Source: Methanolinea sp.
GTDB taxonomy: Archaea > Halobacteriota > Methanomicrobia > Methanomicrobiales > Methanospirillaceae
Length of the DNA stretch: 8,515 bases
Reading direction: 5' to 3'
Assembly: GCA_013331225.1 (NCBI GenBank)
Contig: DUGV01000290.1
Span: 1 to 8,515 of the forward strand
Below, piece by piece: positions 1 to 5,860 of this stretch. The position numbers were made by a program, and so were the translations under genes. The notes under the pieces were generated by a model, which was not told where the DNA came from, made no database searches, and saw only the letters and a list, made by a program, of their open reading frames with translations. Every line of letters begins with the position of its first letter. The stretch's first letter is position 1.

Positions 1-65
1 TCCTGGGGCTGACGCCCCGCCGCTGCGGCCTCCCCTGAGCGCGATAGGGTCAGTGCTGTGGAGCA
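1..65. repeat. Intergenic repeat, copy 1 (cut by left edge?)
   Basis: This 65-base unit matches bases 214-278 without gaps at 58 of 65 positions (about 89 percent). It contains a small hairpin, GGGGC (5-9) with GCCCC (14-18) around a four-base loop. Weaker similarity continues past the unit, where both copies run into a GATTC-led hairpin (70-85 here, 295-315 in copy 2). The match begins at base 1, so the repeat may extend left of the window. No open frame or RNA family is recognised in it. It could be a member of a dispersed intergenic repeat family or a local duplication. Confidence 0.75.
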
Positions 66-69
66 GATA

Positions 70-85
70 GGATTCAGAAGAATCC
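70..85. other. Small perfect hairpin after repeat copy 1
   Basis: GGATTC (70-75) pairs perfectly with GAATCC (80-85) around the loop AGAA. It lies 5 bases after repeat copy 1, and a related hairpin follows copy 2, so it may belong to the repeat unit. No T-run follows on either strand, so a terminator role is not supported. Confidence 0.45.
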
Positions 86-117
86 AGTGTAATCCTGCCT
101 GGTGGCTATCGCGTATT

Positions 118-155
118 GGGGGAGGGGGTAGGGGAGGGGGATTCTCCGCCTCCCC
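118..155 (+). other. Putative G-quadruplex motif with competing hairpin
   Basis: Four G-tracts of 5, 5, 4 and 5 bases (118-122, 124-128, 131-134, 136-140) are separated by loops of 1, 2 and 1 bases, which is the classic short-loop pattern for a parallel quadruplex on the plus strand. The third tract and part of the fourth (GGGGAGG, 131-137) are also complementary to CCTCCCC (149-155), so a duplex hairpin could compete. The motif lies between the two repeat copies in non-coding DNA. Folding and function are inference. Confidence 0.5.
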
Positions 156-213
156 GCAACTGGAGAGGATTTCGTATACCCTGAACCCGACTGCACTCCA
201 CACGTGATGGCGC

Positions 214-278
214 TCCTGGGGATGAAGCCCCACCGCTGTGGCCTCCCCTGAGCGCGATAAGGCCAGTGCTGGGGAGCA
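214..278. repeat. Intergenic repeat, copy 2
   Basis: This is the second copy of the 65-base repeat at 1-65, offset by 213 bases, with seven substitutions and no gaps. The short stem near its left end is kept in altered form: TGGGG (217-221) pairs with CCCCA (228-232), so one base pair is lost and another gained compared with copy 1. The central 20 bases (244-259 and flanks) are nearly identical in both copies. No terminal inverted repeats or transposase gene are visible, so an insertion sequence is not supported. Confidence 0.75.
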
Positions 279-294
279 TGAGTGATAAAAGAAC

Positions 295-315
295 TCTGAT
301 TCGGGAGAAATCAGA
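295..315. other. Perfect 7-bp hairpin after repeat copy 2
   Basis: TCTGATT (295-301) pairs perfectly with AATCAGA (309-315) around the loop CGGGAGA. It occupies the same relative place as the hairpin at 70-85 after copy 1, and the GATTC...GA(A)ATC core can be aligned between them. This suggests a structured extension of the repeat. Whether it is transcribed is unknown. Confidence 0.45.
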
Positions 316-343
316 TAATGGATTTTGTAAGAGCGGTGTAAGC

Positions 344-373
344 CGACGGGCGCAAGCCCTCGTTCGGAAAAAA
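344..373 (-). terminator. Possible terminator of the zinc-ribbon gene
   Basis: Sixteen bases past the stop of the minus-strand gene ending at 389, the minus strand carries a T6 tract (373-368), of the kind at which archaeal RNA polymerase terminates. Beyond it is a hairpin: CGA-GGGC (344-351, C347 bulged) pairs with GCCC-TCG (356-362) around a GNRA loop, GCAA. The T tract precedes the hairpin in the direction of transcription, unlike a bacterial terminator. The call rests on the T-run. Confidence 0.35.
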
Positions 374-388
374 GAAGTCCCGTTCCCC

Positions 389-847
389 TCACACGCACGA
401 ACCGCAGCGGTAGGTGATGCGGTAGCCGGGGAGGGCTAAATCGCCGGAAAGGATCTTCTTTCCGCCGCCGAGAAAGATCTTTTTGCACCGGTCGCACCGG
501 CGGAGAATGAGGCGGTCGAACCGCCCCGGGGTTATCTCAAGTTCGAACCGGGTGTCGGGGCGGCTTGCGTCCTCCGTTGCGCAGGTGTCCTCGTAGAGGG
601 AAACCAGCTGCATCACCTTGAGCGGGCTTGCCCCGAGATCGGTGAACTGCTTGAAGAGGAAGTAATTGAAGATCAGCCAGGAGAAGTCCCCCCTGTCCAG
701 GAGTTCATCCACCTCGCTCTCCACTTCTTCCAGGTCTTCAAGGGTGCATCCGCAGAGCGGGCACCGGCCCTTGACAAGCTCGTCGAGGTACACCTCCTCC
801 TGGCAGCCTGGGCAGGTTGTATGGGCAGCGTGGGTACGGGATGTCAT
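389..847 (-). CDS. Double zinc-ribbon protein of unknown function
   Basis: A 152-residue protein that I do not recognise as a named family. It has two Cys-pair modules. The N-terminal one is CPGC (12-15) with CPLCGC (29-34). The C-terminal one is CDRC (118-121) with CGSC (148-151), and the protein ends one residue later. Between them lie an acidic stretch (about 35-55, rich in Glu and Asp) and an aromatic helical segment (about 55-85). Two treble-clef or ribbon-type zinc sites are likely, and such proteins often bind nucleic acid or protein partners, but no function can be assigned. There is no signal peptide or membrane segment. The frame stays open to 937, but ATG 847 is preferred: it begins just before the first Cys module and has a TATA-like element about 30 bases upstream. 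The longer version would add 30 residues of no recognisable character and would code through that promoter-like region. Confidence 0.7.
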   Translation of the reverse strand: MTSRTHAAHTTCPGCQEEVYLDELVKGRCPLCGCTLEDLEEVESEVDELLDRGDFSWLIFNYFLFKQFTDLGASPLKVMQLVSLYEDTCATEDASRPDTRFELEITPGRFDRLILRRCDRCKKIFLGGGKKILSGDLALPGYRITYRCGSCV

Positions 848-1213
848 GGTTGAATGGTATGGTCCGGTATTCGTTGGTATAACAGCGTTTCTGCGTGCTG
901 TAGTGAGCTGGTCCGCATAACGGTACCTTCTATTCACCGCACGCCTGGATGGTGAGTATCAATGGCGCCTGTGCACCACGGGTTCGACCTCCAGGTAAAT
1001 TGCCTCTTCTATTTGTACCTCTATCACATAAACCATGCGCTCGGGGACGTTTCCTGCATGGAATGGGCGAACGAAGGATTTTTCGCTGGTGTATGAACAG
1101 GTTTTCGTGCGGGCCGCAACCTGGTGCAGTCCCCCATGCCGCAAAGATGCCGCAGTGCGCCTCGGGAGGTGTGGATATGCAGACCAATCCTTCCAGGGGT
1201 CAAGGCCTGCCCG
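848..1213. other. Gene-free stretch between zinc-ribbon and TPR genes
   Basis: These 366 bases contain the promoter elements of the zinc-ribbon gene near 856-883. I see no convincing gene in the rest. Short open frames exist on both strands (up to about 90 codons), but they overlap each other and lack recognisable domains. One 14-codon plus-strand frame at 1177-1221 has a strong ribosome-binding sequence, GGAGGTG (1165-1171), 5 bases before its ATG, but it runs into the 3' end of the TPR gene. No RNA gene, long repeat or T-rich terminator was recognised. Confidence 0.5.
856..883 (-). promoter_or_regulatory. TATA-like promoter with three phased ATACC boxes
   Basis: On the minus strand GTTATACC (883-876) lies about 30 bases before ATG 847, which fits an archaeal TATA box of a leaderless transcript. 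The pentamer ATACC occurs three times (880-876, 870-866, 860-856), spaced exactly 10 bases, about one helical turn, so all copies face the same side of the helix. The first copy overlaps the TATA element. This could be an operator, but no regulator is identified. Confidence 0.4.
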
Positions 1214-2215
1214 TCACCTGAGCAGGATTCCGAACACCTGGGAGAGGCAGCGCACCCCTTCCTCCTTCTTCCCCTCCCGGAGAAGGGTGACCGCCTGGGA
1301 GAGGTTGTCCTTTATGTCCTGCTTGTCGATCCCGTACGCGATCATGAAGCAGCGGACAGATTCCTCGATCTCCCCGATCATGAAGTGGCAGTTGGAGAGC
1401 TCGATCCAGGTATCGGCCTGTCGCGGGTCATCCTGCACCACCTTTGCGAGGACCGCGATGGCCTCACGCCTCCGCCCCGAACGCGAGAGGGCCACGCCCT
1501 TCCAGTAAAGGCTGCGGGGGTTCTCGAGAGGCCGGAGCAGTTCGGCTTCATAGAAGCACGAGACTGCCCTTGCGAACTCCTCCATGTGGCAGTACGCGAT
1601 AGCCATGTTGACCCATGCCGCGGCAAATCCCGGAAAGATCTCGAGCGCCCGCGTGTACGCGGAAACCGCTTCCCTGAACCGGTTCAGCTTCATCAGCGCG
1701 TAGCCCCGGTTCACCCACGCACCCAGGTAACGGGGGCGAAGCGACGTTGCGATCTCGGTGCAGGTCAGCTCCTCCTCGTACCGCCCGAGCTCGCCGAGGG
1801 TGTGGCCTCTTGCGTTCCATGCCTGCGCCGAAGAGGGGTTCAGGACAATGGCACGCTCGCAGCAGACCAGTTTCTCCGAGAAGCGGGAGAGCTTTCCGAG
1901 CGCAAAGCCACGGTTAATCCAGGCATCGACAAGTGTCGGGTCAAGGGCGAGCGCCTGGTCGCAGGCCTTGATCTCCTCCTTGTACCTCCCCAGTTTTCCG
2001 AGCGCAAAACCCGATGCAACCCAGGCGGGAATGTACGTCGGGGCTATGGTGAGCGCCTGTGTGAAGAGGTCGAGGGCTTCGGCGTGCCGCCCCTTCCGGG
2101 AGAGTTGCATCCCCTCTCTCGTGAGGAGTGCAGGCTCCGCTCCCGCCCCCTCACCAGGTAGGTCGGCAGTCGCCTGGCCGTTCTCTCCTATCTCTGTCGT
2201 CCCTTCCATGCCCAT
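1214..2215 (-). CDS. TPR-repeat protein
   Basis: A 333-residue protein made almost entirely of tetratricopeptide repeats, which stack as helical hairpins into a superhelix used for protein-protein contacts. Eight repeats are clear, at about 28-59, 62-93, 96-127, 130-161, 164-195, 198-229, 233-264 and 267-298, and a degenerate ninth follows at 301-333. The register shows in Trp65, 99, 133, 167 and 201, spaced exactly 34 residues, and in Pro at the repeat ends. The first 27 residues are a Gly/Glu-rich disordered leader. No catalytic domain, signal peptide or membrane segment is visible, so it is probably a cytoplasmic scaffold, and its partner cannot be named. Start: ATG 2215 is chosen because a minus-strand TATA-like element sits about 25-30 bases upstream. 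ATG 2209 is equally possible, and an in-frame ATG at 2284 lies upstream of the promoter. Confidence 0.85.
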   Translation of the reverse strand: MGMEGTTEIGENGQATADLPGEGAGAEPALLTREGMQLSRKGRHAEALDLFTQALTIAPTYIPAWVASGFALGKLGRYKEEIKACDQALALDPTLVDAWINRGFALGKLSRFSEKLVCCERAIVLNPSSAQAWNARGHTLGELGRYEEELTCTEIATSLRPRYLGAWVNRGYALMKLNRFREAVSAYTRALEIFPGFAAAWVNMAIAYCHMEEFARAVSCFYEAELLRPLENPRSLYWKGVALSRSGRRREAIAVLAKVVQDDPRQADTWIELSNCHFMIGEIEESVRCFMIAYGIDKQDIKDNLSQAVTLLREGKKEEGVRCLSQVFGILLR

Positions 2216-2237
2216 GCCTGCGAAGCCCTGTATTCCA

Positions 2238-2270
2238 CTATTGTATACCCTGACCGGGCTGCATAAATGC
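2238..2270 (-). promoter_or_regulatory. TATA-like promoter region of the TPR gene
   Basis: On the minus strand GGTATACAATAG (2249-2238) is centred about 30 bases before ATG 2215, the position expected for a TATA box of a leaderless archaeal mRNA. A second AT-rich element, GCATTTATGC (2270-2261), lies just upstream and is a near palindrome. There is no good Shine-Dalgarno sequence before ATG 2215 or 2209. Confidence 0.4.
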
Positions 2271-2335
2271 ATCCATGACGACATGCACCCTTCCGGGGAA
2301 CCAGCCGGGCGCTTGAGGACCAGGAGCAGGCAGGC

Positions 2336-3811
2336 TCACTTCTTCGCAAGCGACCCGAGGATCCCCCGTATGATCTCCCTTCCGACCTGGCTCCCCGCGG
2401 CCCTCGCGGCGCTCCCCGCCATCCTGGTCAGCATGTCGGTGCCGGCCTTCCGCGGGGCGGACGCGGGTGCCCGGGTCCTCTTTTGGGAGGTCTCCCGCTC
2501 CTCTTTTTTGGATTGGGACACGGCGGAAGCCTCGGCCCTCGAAGCCAGCATCTCGTACGCGGAGGCCCTGTCCAGGGCCTTTTCGTAGGTCCCAAAGAAA
2601 GGTGACGAATGGATGACGGCATCCCGCTCGCCGGGGGTCAGGGGGGCGAGGCGGCTCATTGGCGGGTAGATGAAGGCCCGCTCGGTCACACCCGGGGAGC
2701 CCTTCCGGTCCAGGAATGAGACGAGCGCCTCGCCAGTACGAAGTTCCGTGATCGCGGTCTTCACATCCAGGCCCGGGTTCTGCCGCATGGTCTCCGAGGC
2801 TGCCCTCACCGCCCTCTGGTCCTTCGGGGTGAACGCCCGCAGCGCGTGCTGGACGCGGTTCCCGAGCTGCCCGAGCACGTCGTCCGGGAGGTCGAGGGGG
2901 TTCTGGGTCACGAAGTAGACCCCCACCCCCTTTGACCTGATCAGCCTGACCACGAGGACGACCTTCTCGAGGAGCGCCTTCGGCGCGTCGGCGAAGAGGA
3001 GGTGCGCCTCGTCGAAGAAGAAGACAAGGGCCGGCTTCTCGGGGTCCCCCACCTCGGGGAGCTGCTCGTAGATCTCGGAGAGGAGCCAGAGGAGGAAGGT
3101 CGAATAGAGCCGGGGAGACTGGAGGAGCCTGTCGGCGGCGAGGATGTTGATTGTGCCGTTTCCGCCGGACTGTTTCATGAACGCCGCCGGTTCTAACGAC
3201 GGCTCGCCGAAGAACTTCGCCCCGCCCTGATCGTCGAGCGCGAGCAGGCTCCGCTGGATGGCGCCGATGGTGGCCGGCGAGATGTTGCCGTACGCGGTCT
3301 TCAGCTCCTTTGCGTGCTCCCCCGCGTACCTGACCATGGCCTGGAGGTCTTTTAGGTCGAGGAGAAGGAGCCCCTGCTCGTCAGCGACCCGGAAGACCAG
3401 CGTGAGGACGTCGGCCTGGGTATCAGACAGGTCGAGGATCCGCGAGAGGAGCAGCGGCCCCATCTCCGAGACGGTGGTCCGCACCGGGTGGCCCTGCTCC
3501 GCGAAGAGGTCCCAGAACACGACCGGGAAGCCCTGGTACGAAAACCCCGAGAGCCCGAGTTCCTGTACCCGCTCGGCAACCTTCGCGTGGTCACCGCCGG
3601 GCCTGGCCATCCCCGAGAGGTCCCCCTTGACGTCGGCCATGAAGACCGGCACGCCGATAGAGGAGAACTGTTCTGCGAGCACGCGGAGGCTGACAGTCTT
3701 TCCTGTCCCCGTGGCTCCCGCGATCAGCCCGTGGCGGTTGGCCATTCCTGGGAGGATGCCCAGCGACCCGGTTCCCCGGGCCACGACGAGAGGTGTATCC
3801 TGTGGCGGCAT
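2336..3811 (-). CDS. YjgR/DUF853-family HerA-like ATPase
   Basis: A 491-residue P-loop ATPase of the HerA/FtsK superfamily that closely resembles bacterial YjgR (DUF853). Walker A is GATGTGKT (32-39), preceded by the family-typical [10 protein letters not shown] (21-30) and followed by [11 protein letters not shown] (57-67). Walker B is VFFFDEAH (263-270). TQNP (302-305) fits a sensor motif, and [11 protein letters not shown] (317-327) is a strongly family-like segment that may hold an arginine finger. Relatives are hexameric DNA or protein translocases, but the cellular role of YjgR proteins is not settled. Residues 430-456 form a charged, Ala-rich linker before a short helical tail ending in LAKK. 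There is no signal peptide. The frame is open to 3928, but similarity begins at ATG 3811 and the longer form would run through the promoter region shared with thiD. It stands alone on its strand, 120 bases before the TPR gene. Confidence 0.92.
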   Translation of the reverse strand: MPPQDTPLVVARGTGSLGILPGMANRHGLIAGATGTGKTVSLRVLAEQFSSIGVPVFMADVKGDLSGMARPGGDHAKVAERVQELGLSGFSYQGFPVVFWDLFAEQGHPVRTTVSEMGPLLLSRILDLSDTQADVLTLVFRVADEQGLLLLDLKDLQAMVRYAGEHAKELKTAYGNISPATIGAIQRSLLALDDQGGAKFFGEPSLEPAAFMKQSGGNGTINILAADRLLQSPRLYSTFLLWLLSEIYEQLPEVGDPEKPALVFFFDEAHLLFADAPKALLEKVVLVVRLIRSKGVGVYFVTQNPLDLPDDVLGQLGNRVQHALRAFTPKDQRAVRAASETMRQNPGLDVKTAITELRTGEALVSFLDRKGSPGVTERAFIYPPMSRLAPLTPGERDAVIHSSPFFGTYEKALDRASAYEMLASRAEASAVSQSKKEERETSQKRTRAPASAPRKAGTDMLTRMAGSAARAAGSQVGREIIRGILGSLAKK

Positions 3812-3909
3812 GTGTGACGTAAATCCCCTGTATTCTTCATGGGGGAGCGCCCGCGATAATCGTATCCCGGCGGAAAGGTATATCACGCTCCCTGTCCCTA
3901 TGCCTGCAG
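3812..3909. promoter_or_regulatory. Divergent promoter region, ATPase gene and thiD
   Basis: The 98 bases between the two divergent start codons must drive both genes. For thiD, GGTATATC (3877-3884) preceded by GGAAA (BRE-like purines, 3872-3876) is about 29 bases before ATG 3910. That suggests a leaderless transcript, and no Shine-Dalgarno sequence is present. For the ATPase the minus strand has ATTATCG (3860-3854) and GAATACAG (3834-3827), either of which may be the TATA element; this side is less certain. Confidence 0.45.
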
Positions 3910-4695
3910 ATGGAACGGGAGATCCCACCGGCCGCCTGCACCATCGCAGGGTCCGATTCGGGCGGCGGTGCAGGCATCCAGGCAGACCTGAAAGTCTTCC
4001 AGGCTCTTGGCGTCTGGGGGCTCTCGGTGATCACGGCCGTGACCGCCCAGAACACCCGCGAGGTGAGAGGCATCTCCCTGGTGGATCCCGGGATGGTCGC
4101 GCTCCAGGTGCAGGCTGTCCTGGCCGAGTTCGAGATACGCGCCTTCAAGACCGGGATGCTCGGCGCGGCGGAGACGATCCGGGCGATCGGGCGGGAGCTC
4201 CCCGAAAGCGTTCCCCTTGTCGTGGACCCGGTGATGGTCTCCACCAGCAGGCATGCGCTGATGGAGAAGGACGCCTGGCAGGACCTCGTCGAGTGCCTGC
4301 TGCCGAGGGCAACGGTGGTGACCCCGAATATCGACGAGGCAGAAGTGCTCTCCGGTATCCGGCCCATCCAGACGCTCGAGGAGGCACGGGAGGCGGGCCT
4401 TCGCATTCTCGACCTCGGGCCACGTCATGTCCTCGTGAAGGGCGGGCATCTCCCGGGAGACGAGGCGCCCGACCTCCTCCTTGCGCCGGGGAAGGAGTGG
4501 GTGATCGCGACCACGCGCCTCCCGGTCACGGTGCACGGTGCAGGGTGCTGCTACTCGGCTGCCCTCTGCGCCCACCTGGCAATGGGGTGCACCGCAAGGG
4601 ATGCGTTCTCCCGCTCGAAGGACTACATGGACCGGCTGATCCGGGCGTCGGTCAGGGCACCTTCAGGGGTGCACGTCCTCTTCCCGTCTCCATGA
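3910..4695 (+). CDS. thiD: Hydroxymethylpyrimidine/phosphomethylpyrimidine kinase
   Basis: ThiD phosphorylates 4-amino-5-hydroxymethyl-2-methylpyrimidine (HMP) and then HMP-phosphate, giving the pyrimidine half of thiamine phosphate. The 261-residue length fits a single ribokinase-fold ThiD domain; there is no ThiN or ThiE fusion. The N-terminal signature is [17 protein letters not shown] (12-28). Further family segments are KTGML (80-84), VDPVMV (105-110), [10 protein letters not shown] (138-147) and VKGGH (176-180). The anion-hole/catalytic motif, usually HGTGC, reads HGAGC (209-213) and is followed by a second Cys. The catalytic Cys213 is kept, but the Thr is replaced by Ala. ATG 3910 is preceded by a TATA-like element and no ribosome-binding site, so translation is probably leaderless. 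No TPP riboswitch was seen upstream. The neighbours are not thiamine genes, so it is probably transcribed alone or with the downstream kinase. Confidence 0.93.
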   Translation: MEREIPPAACTIAGSDSGGGAGIQADLKVFQALGVWGLSVITAVTAQNTREVRGISLVDPGMVALQVQAVLAEFEIRAFKTGMLGAAETIRAIGRELPESVPLVVDPVMVSTSRHALMEKDAWQDLVECLLPRATVVTPNIDEAEVLSGIRPIQTLEEAREAGLRILDLGPRHVLVKGGHLPGDEAPDLLLAPGKEWVIATTRLPVTVHGAGCCYSAALCAHLAMGCTARDAFSRSKDYMDRLIRASVRAPSGVHVLFPSP

Positions 4696-4760
4696 GCAGG
4701 GCAGGCAGGGCTTCTTCCCGCAGGGGAGTGGTTCCGCTATGTTCAAGGCAAGACCTGCAC

Positions 4761-4782
4761 AAGATAATCTTCACGGGAGAGG
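4761..4782 (+). promoter_or_regulatory. AT-rich inverted repeat and RBS before the kinase gene
   Basis: AAGAT-A-ATCTT (4761-4771) is a perfect 5-base inverted repeat and the only AT-rich spot between thiD and the kinase. It could be a TATA element or an operator. It is followed by GGGAGAGG (4775-4782), a moderate Shine-Dalgarno-like sequence 4 bases before GTG 4787. That sequence favours the GTG start over ATG 4739 or ATG 4826, though not decisively. Confidence 0.35.
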
Positions 4783-4786
4783 ATAT

Positions 4787-5860
4787 GTGAACGACCGTGG
4801 CAAAACAACCGGGGGGACTGGTGGCATGGATGGTATCTGGCGTGACATCCTCGAGGCGATGCCCGGGCCGGTCTGCGTGGTGGACACCGGAAGAAGGATA
4901 CGCTATGTGAACCCTTCCATGGTCGCCCTGCGCGGCGGTATCGCGGGAGTGGAGACAGTCCCCGGCACCCCTGCAGACGAGGTGCTCGCGCCGCTCCCCT
5001 ACGAGGTCCAGCGGTCGCTGTATTCGGTGCTGCGGACGGGAAAGGTGGTGACTGCCCGAATCTCGTGGATTGAGAGGGAGGGCGGTCCCCTGGTCCTCGA
5101 GAGCACGGCGTTTCCGGTCCCCGGCACCGGGGGAGGGATGCCCGAACTTGCGGCGTGGACTGCCGCAGTGACGCCTGGCGAACTGCCGGCCGGGGAGGCC
5201 CTCGCGATGGAGGCCTCGCGGAGCAAGGGAAAGGAACTCCTTTCGGTGGTCAGGCACGATATCCTCAACCAGCTGACCATCCTGATCGGCTTTCTCCAGT
5301 TTTCCGAGGACTTCATCGAGGACTCCAGGGTCAGGGAGTTCCTCGCGAAAGAGGAGGCCGCGGGCCATGTCATCCAGGCGCTGATCGAGTTCACCCGCGA
5401 CTTCCAGGACCTGGCAGTCGAGGACCCGCGCTGGATGCGGCTCGATGCCGTCATCCGGTCCGCCCAGGGGAGGGTCGATACGAAGGGCATCGAAATCGTC
5501 GCGGATGCCGGCACAACCGAGGTCTATGCGAGCCCGCTGATCCGGCATGTCTTTTTGACGTTCATCAAGAATGCGGTTGACCATGCGCACGGGCTCACCC
5601 GGATCACCCTCTCGCAGGGAGTGGACGGCGGCGACCTCGTTATTGCCTGCGAGGACGACGGTCCCGGCATCCCGGAGTCAGAGAGAAAGACGCTCTTTGA
5701 CCGGGGCCACGGCAGGAACAGGGGATACGGCCTCTGGCTCGCAAAGGAGATCCTCTCGATCACGGGGGCAAAGATCCGGGAGGCCGGAAAGGAGGGCGGC
5801 GGGGCCAGGTTCGAGATACGGGTTCCCGCCGGGATGTGGCGGGAAGGGGACGCCTCCTGA
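4787..5860 (+). CDS. Soluble PAS-domain sensor histidine kinase
   Basis: A 357-residue cytoplasmic sensor kinase with no membrane segment. A PAS-like domain (about 14-135; core VCVVDTGRRIRYVNPSM, 29-45) is followed by a dimerisation helix with the H-box VRHDILNQLT (155-164; phosphoacceptor His157), a form common in methanogen kinases. The ATPase domain has the N-box FIKNAVDHA (259-267, Asn262), the G1 box DDGPGIP (290-296) and the G2 box GRNRGYGLWLAK (309-320). All residues needed for autophosphorylation appear present. There is no attached receiver domain and no adjacent intact response regulator: the convergent neighbour has a receiver without phosphoacceptor Asp. The true partner is therefore unknown. 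GTG 4787 is chosen for its ribosome-binding sequence; ATG 4739 would add 16 residues and ATG 4826 remove 13, and all keep the PAS domain. Its TGA directly abuts the stop of the cyclase gene. Confidence 0.9.
   Translation: MNDRGKTTGGTGGMDGIWRDILEAMPGPVCVVDTGRRIRYVNPSMVALRGGIAGVETVPGTPADEVLAPLPYEVQRSLYSVLRTGKVVTARISWIEREGGPLVLESTAFPVPGTGGGMPELAAWTAAVTPGELPAGEALAMEASRSKGKELLSVVRHDILNQLTILIGFLQFSEDFIEDSRVREFLAKEEAAGHVIQALIEFTRDFQDLAVEDPRWMRLDAVIRSAQGRVDTKGIEIVADAGTTEVYASPLIRHVFLTFIKNAVDHAHGLTRITLSQGVDGGDLVIACEDDGPGIPESERKTLFDRGHGRNRGYGLWLAKEILSITGAKIREAGKEGGGARFEIRVPAGMWREGDAS

Noticed and set aside
1..388. A CRISPR array
   Set aside because: There are only two copies, 65 bases long, diverged at seven positions and 213 bases apart, with no regular spacers or cas genes.
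959..1144. A minus-strand frame of up to 61 codons whose last 25 residues (from ATG 1036) alternate hydrophobic and acidic residues like a beta strand
   Set aside because: No promoter, no ribosome-binding site and no homologue recognised; it could be a gene remnant but this cannot be supported.
1177..1221. A 14-codon plus-strand frame, MQTNPSRGQGLPVT, with GGAGGTG 5 bases before its ATG
   Set aside because: The ribosome-binding sequence is excellent, but the peptide is tiny, has no promoter element that I can see and overlaps the TPR gene 3' end. Chance is the simpler explanation without conservation data.
1124..2161. A 345-codon plus-strand open frame antisense to the TPR gene
   Set aside because: The minus strand shows eight clear TPR repeats with 34-residue Trp spacing; the plus-strand product has no recognisable fold.
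3812..3909. A TPP riboswitch before thiD
   Set aside because: Only about 25 bases separate the TATA-like element from the ATG, and no thi-box sequence is visible; the transcript is probably leaderless.
3812..3928. An upstream extension of the ATPase to ATG 3928
   Set aside because: It adds 39 residues with no family similarity, crosses the TATA element of thiD and overlaps the thiD start; ATG 3811 matches the start of the YjgR family.
4739..4786. ATG 4739 as start of the histidine kinase
   Set aside because: It is possible, with GGGGAG 10 bases upstream, but GTG 4787 has a closer ribosome-binding sequence and the extra residues show no domain; kept only as an alternative.
3258..4790. A 510-codon plus-strand open frame across the ATPase 5' half, the promoter region and thiD
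   Set aside because: It lies antisense to the ATPase and out of frame with thiD; its translation is low-complexity, Arg/Pro/Ser-rich and without domains. Such long shadow frames are expected at this GC content.
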